Assembly: GCA_021234155.1 (NCBI GenBank)
Contig: JAJEKV010000027.1
Coordinates: 17,146,891 to 17,210,890 of the forward strand
DNA: 64,000 nucleotides
Reading direction: 5' to 3'
From: Isoetes taiwanensis
Lineage: Eukaryota; Streptophyta; Lycopodiopsida; Isoetales; Isoetaceae
The position numbers and the translations under genes were made by a program. The notes under the pieces are model-generated. The model was not told where the DNA came from and made no database searches. It saw only the letters and a list, made by a program, of their open reading frames with translations. This document shows, one piece after another, positions 33,015-45,239 of the stretch (position 1 is its first letter; each line of letters begins with the position of its first letter).

Positions 33015-34777
33015 GAATGTGGCTATTATTCCTTCCGAACCTGTGGCCAATATCTAGATGAAGATAAGTCAACAAAGGAACCCTTCATCCTGGAGCCCCA
33101 AAAAGAATAAACAATAAGGCAAAGAGGAAAAAACTTACACATAGAAATGTAAAAATACATAGACATAAAGAAGACAAAGTGCAACCCGTCATATGTGGTC
33201 AAAAACAAAGTGCAATCGTGCATACGCAGATGACGTCAATATTCGGGAAAAGAGGTCAAACCATAAACCAGATAAAGGAAGATGAATATCAAGAGTGCTA
33301 ATGTGAACCTAAAAAGCAACGTCTCAAAGCTTACCAATACAAGACAAACACCAACAGAATGAGCCAGCTCATAGGAATGTCAATAAGAAAAAAGAGGTTG
33401 ACAACAAGAAGTCTAAAGCAAAGAAGTTCATAATGAGGAGAGTGAAAATGCAAAGGTCCGGTTCAGGGTAGCATAGGAGAAATGTGTGGTGATGTCAGAA
33501 GACAAATACCATATGCATAAAGCCATGAATAAAGGCCCCAATAGGAAAACAAACTTTGGCAAATGAGGAATGAGATCGAAGAAGAGAATGTAGACATACT
33601 AACACCGAGCAAAAGGAAGGTCCAGAAGGAAACTAAAGGTAATTCGGAGCACAATGTAAAAGAAAAAATGAGGCGCAACTCCATAAACTATAAGCCCAGC
33701 CACCGCGAAACCGCCAGGTGTCGAGTCAGGTGACGAAGCGCGTAGCGAGGGTGAGACGAAGAGGAGCGCCAACGACCGGGAGCGCGAGAAGAATGGGAAC
33801 ATGTAGAAGGCACCCATTAACGGTTAAGGAGAACAAGAATGTGCATAATGGTGAAGCGGCAAACTGCAAACTACAAGCACTCAAATTGATGTGAGCGATT
33901 AGAAATGAGAAAAAAATCAACAATTCATGAAAAAAGAGAGGATAGCATCACCCGGGGGGTGGAGAAAAGCATCACCCAGCGGGTGGAAGAAAACACATGA
34001 TAAACAGAAATTTGTGTCCAAATATAGCTAAATAACAAATATGAGGTATAATGGTAGCACAATGCAACAAGAAAATAACCACAGACAAGAGCCCAACGGC
34101 TAGAAAAAAGTGTAAAACACGATCGCCTTAATAACAACATGAACAATGCTATAATCCCCAAAACCACATCAGATGATATATCGACAGAAAACAGAATACG
34201 AAAAATGATCGAGTGAGCAGGGCAAAACAATGGACGAAGCTCCCCGTAACTGAAAAATCAAGGAAAGAATATACAATATGAAAATACGACATGAAGTTTA
34301 AACCAACGAGGTGAATAGGCTTCAAAGGATAAATATGGTGCAAAAGAGCTCGCAAATGCAAAAAGATGACAAAGTGCAAAAAACATGGCATGCAAAGAGA
34401 AGAATGTGAAAGGTTGAATGAGTATAAACATGCGGCGTATCCAGAAAAAGCTAAATAGCACAAATACAAATGACGTGTAATACTAAGGCCAAAAACCGAA
34501 AACTGAAAAGAACAATGGCAAGAACACAACGCCAAACGACTTGGTAGCCCCTAGCAATGAGGGTCATAAGATCACTGAGGGACATCGACATTGTCCCTAC
34601 ATTGGCTCTACATTGTTTCTATCAGGGACATATGTACACAGTCCAAAAGAGTCGATTCATGATAAATAACCAATCCCCCTATAGAAAATGGAAAATACCC
34701 ACATTCATGTATCTAGATAAAATTGAATAAGCCACCATGTGATGAAAAAGTGGCAGAGATATCGGTCCACCAACCTA

Positions 34778-34941
34778 AAGCCCATAAAAAACCAATAGAA
34801 TAAAAATCATCGAACACATAGAAAAAATGCATGTATCTAAGCAAAACGGAGGAGCCATAGCCCATAAAGAACCAATAGAATAAAAATCATTTAGCACATA
34901 GAAAAAACGCATGTATCTAAGCAAAATGAAGGAGCCACCAT
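34778..34941. repeat. tandem duplication of about 82 bp in family X
   Basis: GCCCATAAA.AACCAATAGAA ... GCATGTATCTAAGCAAAA is repeated at 34778-34859 and 34860-34941 with a few substitutions. Confidence 0.85.
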
Positions 34942-35439
34942 ATGATGCAAAAAATGTTTCCATTGATCGTATTCTAAGACAAGAAACCGTCAAAAAGTAG
35001 GTCCCATTACGCCTAGCAATGTCAAGGCAACTCTAGATACATAAATGATGAGGAAATAAGAACCATCAAAAATCAATAATCATAAAAGAATACTACAAAG
35101 GAACTTACCATAGTAAATATGTGAACAACAAGCATCGACATGACCCCGAGCAAAAAAACCCCAACATATGGAATACTTGGAACACAAGCCATGTAACAAT
35201 ATTAAAAATAACTAAGATGGCATACACAAGTCAGGTAACAATATTTTAACAACTGGCAACAGACATAAAAAGACAAAGTGCAACCTGGCAAATATGGTGA
35301 ATAAATCTCGGGGCAATAAAAAGAAGGAAACCATGAGAATGCAGCATATAAAATAGAAAAACAACAGCACAGCCCGAGGAAACAACACATAGGCCACAGA
35401 AAGAAACTAAAGTAAAAATGCGGGCCAGAACATAACATG

Positions 35440-36025
35440 GAATAATTTAAGTGCTAAACTTAGCTATTTGGCGATTTTTTAGCATATTTTCAAAATAAAT
35501 TGGCTAAAGTAAATGGAAAAAATTGGGAAAAAAATAATAATTTTAGCTTAACTTTTTTCGGGACTGCACCAACCCTGGAGCTCTTTAGCCAAACACTAGA
35601 AAGTAAGAGAGTGAAATTTTGTATTGTTTAGCTAAACCATAGAAACTTTTAGAATGACTTTCGGCCTAGTTTAGCTACTAGTTTATAAGAAATATATGAT
35701 TAGTAGTTTAGTTTCTAGCATTATGAATTAATTTGAGTCCTAGACTTTGCTAATTAGCATTATTTTAGAACGTTTTCACAAAGAAAATGACTAAAATAAG
35801 TGGAAACGATTTAAAAAAAGTATAGTAATTTGGCTTAATATTTTATGTTGGCCACACCATAGAAATTTTTAGGTTGATGTTTGGGTTAGTTTAGCTAAAC
35901 GCTAGAAAGTATGAGAGGAAAAATGTGTAGAGTTTAGCTAAACCACATAAAGTTTTGGGATTAATCTTGAGTAAGTTTAGCTAAAGTCATTCTGGCTAAT
36001 AAGAAATATGCGATTAGTAATTTAT
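35440..36025. other. AT-rich block of different composition inside family X
   Basis: T content rises abruptly and the motif GTTTAGCTAAACCA recurs (about 35638 and 35937), each followed by a similar sequence ending in another TTTAGCT. The surrounding A-rich repeat pattern resumes on the right. It is probably a nested insertion of an unclassified element; no terminal repeats or target duplication could be established. Confidence 0.45.
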
Positions 36026-36055
36026 TCCCTGGAACATAAACAAGAAAATCAACCG

Positions 36056-36291
36056 GAATAACCCAGACAACTGTTGAAGAGTGCGGTGCATCAAAAAACA
36101 AGATAAACCACAAGTGCAAAAAATAAAACCCAACAACTATGGGAAACCTAGAATGTAGAAGATAATACCACCCGAATAACGTATACCACCTGAGCTGAGT
36201 GTAGTGCATCACACATAAGATACAAACACAAGTGCAAAAGATAAAACCCAAACCACCATGGGGAAAACCTAAACGCAGAAAAGAATGCCAC
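36056..36291. repeat. tandem duplication of about 118 bp in family X
   Basis: Units 36056-36172 and 36173-36291 share GAATAAC...GTGCATCA, CACAAGTGCAAAA.ATAAAACC, AC.ATGGG.AAACCTA and the ending ATACCACC/ATGCCACA. Divergence is moderate, with small gaps. Confidence 0.75.
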
Positions 36292-37862
36292 ATAACCACA
36301 TGGGAACCACAATATAAAAAATAACATACAAAAGAGATACATGTCGGAGAAATAACACGCAATTGAGGCTATACTGCAACCTACCATGGAAATGGAATGC
36401 ATCAATGTAAAAAAGACAAATGCAACCCGGAAGATGGTGGCCACAAATCTATAGGCAATAAAAAGATAATAAACCATGGGACTGCAGCGTAGAATTATGA
36501 AAACAAGACAACATCCCAAGTAAACGACCACAAGACGAAAATGAGGCAAAAAGTGAGCCAGAACATAAACAAGAGAAAAACAGCGCGAGGAGAGCATAGA
36601 CCCATTTAAATAGTAGCATGGCTATCAGGGACTAAAGGCATGCTTATAGACCATATAACAAGTGGAGCGATAAGCCCACCACAAAGAAATGGATGAGCTA
36701 AGAAATGCAATCAAAAAAACTAAAACAAATTTCCGGGCGGTGGAATGGATGGAGGAGGAAAGGATCCCGTGACGAGTGCAAAGGAACCAAAAGGCAAGAA
36801 GGAAGGCTGCCATGGGAAGATGCACTACGGTATAAAAGAAAAACAATGACCTAAGTGCATGTGTGATGACAAAGAAAAAAATACGATAGTATGAATAGAG
36901 AATTTTGCTTGAGGGGCAATGCGCGATAAAGGAAAAACTATCACTAAATACACATGGGTGATGACAAAAGAAAAGCTAGTTAATATGTAAGGAGACTGCG
37001 AATGAAAACCAAGGACCTTGTCGAATAAACAAATAAGAAAATAATAACATACTGCAAACAAATTCTAAGTTAAAAATTGGGAGGAACCAAAGGCCAAAGG
37101 CAAACTGGCCTCTAATATAAGAGGTACGTACTGAACTCATATGGGCAAGGCCAAGGAAAATATTAGTGACAATGTGTATCCCCTAGCCCAAAGCAGGACA
37201 CAAATGGCATACAAACATGCTAAAAAAGGCGGAAAATCCAAAATGTTATGGGTGCATGGAAAAACCGTTGTGCCGGTTGTGCATGGCAAAAAGATCCTCT
37301 AAGGCAACCCCTGAATGATGGTGAAGAGTTCAGTCCCGACCACGCAATGCAAACCTGGAACTAGCGAAGGAACAGTGCAGCCCGATTCTAATCTGTCAGA
37401 TCGATAACTAGCAACAACAAGAAGAAGCGGGAAGGAAGTCTAGGCAACAAACCGGTGCATCAAAAGGCCTGGCCCAAAGCACGTTTTGTGCCTCAGAACA
37501 GTTCGATGTCTACAAAAAGAGAACCAATCTCGGCTACTGAGGTTATGATATAAATAGATAGTAGATAATCTGTGGGCACATGAGAGCTGCAATTGGACTC
37601 CACAACCTGCAAATGCAAAGAGGCTAGATAGCTGCATGGAGGGGAAGAACCACATTGCAACAGCGTGAAAAAAGGCAGAGCTAATAATGGACTTGGAATT
37701 GCAACCCTGATAGTGGAAAAGAAGAAAATCACATTATATACACGACCTAAGTTAACTACACATCCAGGTTTTATCCTTTATAGCAAGCATCCAAGAGGAT
37801 CAGAATTGAGATAAAAATGGAGGCCAGCACCCAATCGCCACTTCAAATGCAGCACCATTGGG

Positions 37863-37932
37863 ATAATCTGCACAAGACATACAAAAGAAGAACATACATA
37901 ATCTGCACAAGACATACAAAAGAAGAACATAC
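37863..37932. repeat. 35-bp exact tandem duplication
   Basis: ATAATCTGCACAAGACATAC plus 15 further bases, repeated perfectly at 37863-37897 and 37898-37932, inside the long family-X copy. The exact identity suggests recent slippage. Confidence 0.9.
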
Positions 37933-39241
37933 ATGGGAGAAGCTAGTGAGTGACTTAGATGCCGGAACTCCGATAAATGAACATCGAGAAGGTGACTGAA
38001 AGTAGCTCCAGGTGAAACGTGAACCACAGAAGACTCTAGGCAACTCCATCAATTGTTGTCAAACATGAAAACAATAGAAGACATGTATCTGCAATGGAAA
38101 TACAGGCCCAGGATAATTTTCTGTGGTGATGTCCAAAAAAAGCAGAGATGTGTGGTGCAACCGAATTCCAATTCGATGGTTGAGACTGGGGCTGAAAAAT
38201 CGATGAAGCATATGGTGCATGCAGCTCCAACTCTCCTCCGCTTCTCGACGCCCCCCCTAGCCCAAAGGAAATCCAACCTACCAGATCGAAATAGAAAAAA
38301 GAAGCGCAGATCTGGATTCCTGTGACAAATCGATGGTTTAGGCTGGCAATCGGTAGTTCATAGGAAAATTACAAGGACCAAGGAGATACGAATGCAGGGA
38401 AAAAGAGTCGAAAGAGGAAGCTGGAATATAAAAAGTTTTAATAGGGAAGATCTGCATGAACAAGGTCGTAGGCACAGCCGCCAAGATGCTCCGACCACAG
38501 GCTCGAATCGTGACGAGGAAGTACCGAGATGAGCGAGAATTCGTGAATGCCAATCTGTAAGAATTTCTAGAGAACAAAACAAAAACATTAAAAGGACAAG
38601 TGAGACACATAGTGATGCTATAGAAATTGGCAGAGCAAACTGGGCCGAAACCGCCAAATAAGACGATCACGAAAAACAACTGCAACAGGTCAACCAGATC
38701 GATGCGAAACCCTTTGCAGAAGATGGCAAAAACGCCGTTTGGAGCCGTGAACAATAGAACTATGAAATTTGGCAAGCATGAACAACAACTTGACAAATAC
38801 CAAAGAGTACTGAGAAGTCCCACTGCTCATAATCTATACATTTGCATGCACAAGTACTACAAAGCCCAATTGACAAAACAATCACCACACAACCAAGTCC
38901 ATAATCAAAGGCTCATCAACCAAAAACAATTCTGCTAAATCAACAAATAAGAGCAGCCATAACCAATTGATAGCAGAATCAAACATGAAAAGCTCTCGCC
39001 ACCCCTAGTAAGGAATCATCGTGCCTGAGATAGGAGCAGAAGCTTACCTGGGAAAAGATGGTGGTAAACATGAAGAAGATGCCAGAAGATGAAGAGGAGA
39101 AAGATGATGAGGAGAGGAAGCCACGAGAGGAGAAGAAGAGCTGCTGTGAGAAGACGCCGATAACCGAGCCAAAACGGAAATGGCCTAATATAGGCGCTCG
39201 TCCCTTCCCAGAATGGCGATCCGATGGCTCGGATCGATGGG

Positions 39242-40784
39242 AATCTTGTTAGTTGTTTAAATCGGTCTAAGAAGGTGATTAATAGTCCTCACATATAGTA
39301 GAAAATTTCGTAAGGACTGGTAGTCGAGACTTATATAGCAGTGTGATTTGCATTATAAAGACCAGCTTCTGGGCAGTAAAGCATGCTGATGGCTATCCAC
39401 TTTGGTAATTTGATCTGTTATGGATTATGTAGTAGGTTATCATCCATGAGATGGTCTTGGAAGCACATTAGAGAATTGCAAGTAGAATCTGGAGCAAAGT
39501 GAGTTTTATGGTGAGCTTGAGTCAAAGCATGCATAAGCGATGACCTTGACACTCTGTTGGCTTCACACATGGAGAATGAAATTGTCTACTATTGTCATAG
39601 CATAGCATGAACCATTGCCACGCTTGGTTGTACATATCATGAATCTAGCAAGCTCAGATTCCCTTAATCCATCAATAGATTAATGGAAACCAAATGGTAG
39701 ATGTATCTGGTCTGGAACAAGTATCCTCCCTTTACAGTTGACATTATTTGACTGAAGTCCATCTATCCCACTGATAAGACAAAGTACTTGAACAAGTACA
39801 CCATTTCCAATCACACAAATGATATCTTCATGTAGAATCCCAGCCGCCACAAAATGAAGGGCAAATTTATTTTACTTGTCATTGTAGATTGTATGACCAA
39901 CATTTGATCCTCCTAGGTAAAAGACTAAGACAAGACGCACCTTCAGATGCTGCATTAAGTTCCTAGGCCTGGACAACTCTTTTTGCTCTCAAGGAGATCA
40001 CGCAGGCAGCCAAGGTGTTTTATTGTTAGAAGTGCAAGAGTCACCATGCATGGTTCTCTAAAATCAACATGGTGCATGTAACAAAGTGATTGCAATAAGA
40101 GAACAATGTCATAGACACCCAAAACACAATAAACATGACTAAGACTTCCAAAGGGTTTAATCTCAGATGCTTGAATAAGAGCCTTAACGGTTTAGGCATT
40201 CATAAACATAACTTCGAACCTCAAAGCATCACTTTGCCTCGTCTCCTGGAAAGCCATAATTTCAACATACAGTCAACATGAAAAAAAAAATCAATATTAC
40301 ATATTTAGAACTAATCCAGTCTCCTAAGAAGCCATGAATGTGATATAGGAAGTTTTATGCTTATCAAAAAGTATGGCAATGGGTATGAAGTCTGACTATT
40401 CATATGTTGGAAATTATCTAGTTTGAATTGTTCTTGTGGACTTTCTATCTGAAAAAGAATAATGCAGCCTCAACTTCATCTTCATACTCCTCCTCATCTT
40501 CTATACTAGAATCTTCATTCTGAGTGTTGATATCTCATTATCCTAGACACAACTTATCTGTTCAAGGAAAAAATGCTAAGCTCCATTACAACAAGGGCTC
40601 AAAGCATAATTTATGTAGCAAGCTTTCCTGTTGAGAAAAGTTGAAATGAGGACTGTATTTACAAATTTAATTTTTCCTTACCAACATAATATTTAAATTG
40701 TATGGCATGAATTCCCTCAGAGATAGGACAAATAGCATGGCAAGCTGCAATATTCTCTAATTTTTGAAACCTAAGAAGGAAGGA
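39242..40784. other. intergenic, nothing recognised
   Basis: About 1.5 kb between family X and a truncated LINE. Neither strand shows a coding pattern or a known repeat terminus. Base composition is even compared with the A-rich region on the left. Confidence 0.4.
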
Positions 40785-42240
40785 AGGAATGAAGTATATT
40801 TTAATGTCCACGGAGGCCAACTGGCCTATGAGATGGTAGTGCAAAATACAATATATCGGAAAGTATCCAAACACAAAGAAAACCACAGAAAACCCTGTAC
40901 AATGTGTCTCTACCACTGGGACAAAAAAAACCCTCCATGTGGGAGGAAAAACCCTTGTAGTAGGCGTTTAGAGGCCCTTTCTGGGCGCTCAAATTCCCTG
41001 TGCTGTGAGGGACTCCCTGATGGTGGAGACTTGCAGAATGTAGGACACGAGCCGTGCAACCATTGGCGAAGCCAGCAGTTGATGCATTGCTATCTCAGAG
41101 CATCTGAGATCGGCATGAGCTGCTCGGATGTGTGCATGTGCCGGACATTCCTGTAGAGCATGGTGTTCATCTTCTACTCTCTGCATGTGACAGCACTGGC
41201 ATAATCTCTCATGCCGGGGGATTCCCTGCCCTCCATCCGCATACCCAAATGCCTGTCTCAATTCTGAGATGGTGGGACCCTGTCCTTATTGCAGCTATAG
41301 CTCTCCGTTTCTTGGTAGAGATGTGTGCCTTCAAATACTGGTGGGGACCATGTTCAAGCGACGGATTAACCTGCGTGTGGTAGTGCTCTATTTTGGGCTT
41401 TGCAAGAGTGGGCGCATCCCACGGAGAGGTAGCAAAGCGCTCATTCAAATGCAACTCCTGCTCCACGATATCCGACATATTCATAATCTGCTAATAGTCT
41501 ATGGACCACCTTGCAAACCATCCCCTACAACGCTCCTGCCACACTCTCTTAAGACGTTGTGGCCCTTGTGCCAATACCAGAGCTCGGGGAGGGAGACGTT
41601 GTGCATCCATTCTGTCAACCTTATGGAAATACGCAAGGTGCCTGCGCATAGCGTAATGTCGCCGAGGGGCCAAAAGCCGCCTCATACAAACAAAATCGGA
41701 TAAGGCACCGTGTCCTTGACGCCTAGGCTGTATGTCAGGAAAGCCTTCTATACCCTCTCTAGCTTATCCCAAGTACCCCTGCTAACCGCTGGCCCCCAGA
41801 CCTCTACCCCATACAGCAATACTGGTTCCACGAGTGCTCGGAATAGGTGTGCTTTGCGTGCCCAATCGCAGAGATCAATTCTGTAACAGCTATTCTGCAT
41901 TGCATACAGGGCTTTCCATCCCGCGCTGACCCTTGTTTCTACACAGTCATCCCATAGCATAGCAGAGAAATCGATTCCCAGATACTTAAAGGTCCGCACA
42001 ACTTCCATCCTTCGTCCTCTGTAATAGAAGTATGGGATATCATGCTGCGCAGACAGGATTGGCAACAGCTTGGTTTTCTGCTGGTTGACGGTCATTCCTG
42101 CTATGTCACAGAATTGATTGAGAGCATCCAAATGTTCCAACATACTCCTAGCTGTATGGGACAATAAGCCCAGATCGTCTGCATAGAGCAATTGTTTTAC
42201 TGTATATGCCTCTGAAGATAAATATACATGTCGCTAGCAT
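40785..42240 (-). mobile_element. 5'-truncated non-L1 LINE
   Basis: Minus-sense relative of the LINE at 18017. It keeps the RT from the catalytic box onward: MLYADDLGLLSHTA (near 42190), TFKYLGIDF, ALYAMQNSCYRI and LYGVEVWGPA in 41748-42191; then segments at 41491-41685 and 41209-41484 in shifted frames; and the C-terminal zinc motif LCQCCHMQRVEDEHHALQEC at 40989-41261. The 3' UTR contains GGAGGCCAACTGGCCTATG and ends in a TTCC-rich tail (plus GGAAGGAAGGAATGAAG). The break at about 42240 is 5' truncation, common for LINEs. At least three frameshifts. Confidence 0.8.
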
Positions 42241-42589
42241 TCTATAGAGGAAAGAAACTCTTCTTTGTAGATTGAGTCAGCATCTGCCCCTTGCCACAGG
42301 AGCTCCTTCATATCCAGTATCAACTATTGAAATATATAAAAAGACGTTCAAAGGTGCAGAAGAGGTATACCATACCAAAGAAAGAAGTGTGTGAAAGAGA
42401 AAGCCTGCACAGAGGAAGCCATAAATGTTCCAGCATCCTCGCATTTAAGCGATCTGCCATACACAGCTCTGTTCAAATTTCTGCGCATCAGAACTAGGGT
42501 CTATGCTTGGACCTTCATTTTTTACGGTTTTGCCACGCGACGCTTGTCGAGGTTGTTGTTTTCTTATCATTCTGTCCTAGCGTTAGTGA

Positions 42590-42835
42590 TGTGCAAGTAT
42601 AGTGGGATGCGCGACTTCGGTTTCTCCTTGCATTGTTGATTTTTTTTTTTTTTTTGTGGGAATGTTTTTTCAAGCCTTATGTTTTGTCCAATCCCCTTGC
42701 CGGGGGTTTATTGTTAGGGTTTTTCCTCGAACACCAAAGGTCGAGGTTTTTTAGTCTCGGTGGTAAGCTTTGGACAGGTACACAAGCCGGCCTCTATAGA
42801 AACTTTATTTTTGCGATCCAGGTGATATAACTGGA
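42590..42835 (+). mobile_element. family-X 3' end, plus orientation
   Basis: A T-run (about 42638-42655), then TTAGGGTTTTTCCTCGAACA, GGTTTTTTAGTCTCGGTGG, TAAGCTTTGGACAGG and AAGCCGGCCTCTATAG. This is the reverse of the left-end signature of the copies at 6222 and 31310, so here the sense is plus. The left boundary is unclear. Confidence 0.5.
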
Positions 42836-42840
42836 TATTC

Positions 42841-43143
42841 CTTGTGTTCTTCATTTTTTTGGTGGATATCTTGCAAATGTGCAGCGACAGAATCTAAACC
42901 ATTATAGAAAACTGTTGAGATGAAGGAAAAGCCTATCTATAAAGTTTTCTATTAAGCTGGAATAGTTATAGAATAAAAGATTTTCTTGTGCATCTCATTA
43001 TCAGTGTGTAGGTTTCAGTCAATATGCAACGACTCTATTTTTAAGGAATATTTCTTTATATCTTATAATCTTTTATTTGCTATTTTGGAACATGAAAGCA
43101 AATTTAATTATTATAATTTAAAGTACATGAGGAGCGATATAGG
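42841..43143. other. intergenic, nothing recognised
   Basis: 300 bp of AT-rich DNA between a family-X fragment and the CACTA terminus. No feature seen. Confidence 0.4.
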
Positions 43144-43169
43144 CACTACAAGAGAATAGGCGTTTATTG

Positions 43170-43880
43170 TCAATTTTTTTGTCATTTTGTAGACCACTGT
43201 ATTTTTTAGAGAACTGACAAAAATGTGACCATAAAAATATCAAAAATTAGTGACGATAGATCATCAGTTTTTTGTCCATTTTTTTGGCATTTTTTTGACA
43301 CCGTATTTGACACCTTTATAGCACTTGTTTGTCACTTTTTTGGGCAATTCTTTGACATCTATATTGTCATATCTTAGGCAAGTTTTTGACACCCTATTTG
43401 TCATCTTTATAGCATTTTTTGTCACTTTTTTGGGCAATTCTTTGACATCTATATTGTCATATCTTAGGTTGTTTTTTGAGAATTTAGTGTCATCTAGAGT
43501 GTTATATTTTATATCTATTTTTGTCACTTTATGGCAATTCTTTGACACCTATTGTGTCAATTTCAAATGAGTTTTTGTCATTTTTCTGGCAAGTCTTTGG
43601 CACTTATTTTGTCACATTTTAAGTTGTCTTGGCACTTTTTTGACACCTATTTTAACATATTTTAGGCCATGTTTGTCACTTTTTTGGCAATGTTTTGACA
43701 TATATTTGGTCATATTCTAAATTATTTTTGACATATTTTTGTCATCTATAACCATATTTGGGTAATTTTTTGTCACTTTTTCTAGCAATTCTAAGTCACA
43801 TTTTTGACATATTTTAAATTATCTTTTGACACATTATTGTCGTCTGTTTGGCACATGTGTTGTTTTCTTTTTTGACATTT
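43170..43880. repeat. CACTA subterminal repeats
   Basis: Many copies of TTTTGTCACTTTTTTGG and TTTGACACCTAT-like words in both orientations. The clearest is a 93-bp tandem pair: GTCACTTTTTTGGGCAATTC onward at about 43330-43377 and again at 43423-43470. Such arrays are transposase-binding regions in CACTA elements. Confidence 0.75.
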
Positions 43881-43967
43881 TTTTTTAGCAATTTTAATTC
43901 ATAATGATTAGTTCACAATGTCTAAGAAGAATACTGGACATGAATTTTTTATGAAACATAGAAGCAA

Positions 43968-44080
43968 CACACATAGAAGCATAGTTCATAATGTCTTAAA
44001 AGAACAATACACATAGAAGCATAGTTCATAATGTCTCATAGAAACATAGAAGCAATAGTTCATAATATCTCAAAAGAACA
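43968..44080. repeat. 40-bp tandem repeats, CACTA interior
   Basis: ACACATAGAAGCATAGTTCA followed by TAATGTCT and a variable AAAAGAACAAT, two to three times in a row, next to the subterminal array. Confidence 0.7.
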
Positions 44081-44499
44081 ATACATATGAATTGTTTACG
44101 AAGAAGTTGATGACAAATGAAATAATAAAGATGTTTGATTAAACACTATTAATTTCAACCTCCTCACTGTCAGTACTAGAGTAGTATCTTCACTTCCAGT
44201 GCCAGTGCTAGATCCATTGCTTGAACTTTCACTGCTTGATGATTTAGACATATCCAACTACATAGGAAAAAAATAAGTTATATGACTACAATATTAAAAC
44301 TTATAAACATGTACAACAAAAACCTACATGCACATCGTCTTCATTCTCCTCACATGGTACTTGATCTACAATAGTTTTCCCCTTGATATCTACTGATGGG
44401 ACCATGCCCTTACCAACATAATCCTGTGCCATGTGCTACAAGATAATTAAATAGAGTTAATGCTAACTAATATTCATATATGTATATTTAAATTGTGAT

Positions 44500-45147
44500 T
44501 CTTAAAATTGCAATTATACCTAGTGTTTGTTCCTATCTCGTTGATTAATATAATGTTTTTTATATTACATTGTAGGTATGTGTGTCTAGTGATGGAAAGA
44601 TTCATCCTGATGCTCATGGAAAAGAGTTCATGGACATTGCAAGCAGTTGCATATTGGACCACTGCCACGAGATACATCTAAACTGGCGACAAGTTAAGTT
44701 GCGCCAGAAGCAAGACGTGATTAATGACTTGAAGAATCAATTCGGTGCTGGTTTTAATGAGACGGATGTCTTGAAACAACTGGGCGTAGATGGAATCATC
44801 ACAGGTTAGACATATGACCTTCCAAATTCTTTTTTCTTGTTTTATCTAGAGCTTTAATTTTCTTCGATTATATTGGTAGGGATTATCTAAGACGAAAGGC
44901 GTGAAAAGGTTTGACATCCAAACCTTCGTCTAGCAAACTGGAAAACTTTCTAGACTTGGCGAAGGTGGAGCACCCCATGAAGAAGTTGGCGGCATCTCAA
45001 AGAAAAAAGAAACCATGCACTGGGTCGGGTGGAGATAGATCAATCATCTCCAATTATGTAAGTTATGTAAGTATGATATCTTATTTGTTTAGAATCAAGT
45101 ACTATAAATACAAATTATAACTTCCTCGTATTTGCAATATTTAGTAT
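44500..45147 (+). repeat. left arm of the 1.4-kb palindrome
   Basis: Inverted copy of 45240-45885, about 650 bp, very similar by eye with only scattered substitutions and small gaps (for example a 6-bp gap near 44540 and a TATGTAAG difference near 45061). It holds exons B and C and their intron in plus orientation, so it is the inverted duplicate rather than the original. Confidence 0.93.
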
Positions 45148-45239
45148 TCATCACTCTCATGTTGAATCCATTTCTTCCATCCTCTAATTTCCTTAATCTC
45201 GGAAATGACTTTCTCAGTATGATAACCTCTGAAGTAGGC

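Larger units (their letters stand above)
32322..39241 (-). mobile_element. family-X repeat, long copy (6.9 kb)
   Basis: The left end CGGGAAGGGACTCATGAGAG then CACAAAACCG and the right end GAGAAGACGCCGATAACCG, AATGGCCTAATATAGG, AATGGCGATCCGATGG, GGATCGATGGGA match the shorter copies. On the minus strand the right end has a TATA-like CCTATATTAGG about 40 bp inside, suggesting transcription leftward. The interior is markedly A-rich on the plus strand and made of tandem and dispersed repeats. No frame on either strand contains a gag, pol or transposase motif; the long hydrophobic minus-strand frames are what T-rich DNA gives. It resembles large non-autonomous derivatives, but no LTRs can be shown. 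Confidence 0.5.

Noticed and set aside
31394-37061. Many long hydrophobic minus-strand frames
   Set aside because: They are T-rich codon runs (F, L, S, Y) produced by the A-rich plus strand of family X; none has a domain, and neighbouring frames give similar products.
31310-39241. Reading 31310-32318 as the left LTR of an LTR retrotransposon ending at 39241
   Set aside because: The last kilobase before 39241 shares only the terminal part with 31310-32318, not its interior, and there is no TG...CA structure or primer site.
43264-43548. Minus-strand ORF with internal repeats (DNIDVKELPKKVTK)
   Set aside because: Its repeats simply mirror the 93-bp DNA subterminal repeat; no protein function implied.
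43170-43880. Regular repeats that could recall a CRISPR array
   Set aside because: Units are imperfect, in both orientations, T-rich, and lie next to a CACTA terminus in a plant genome; they are subterminal repeats.
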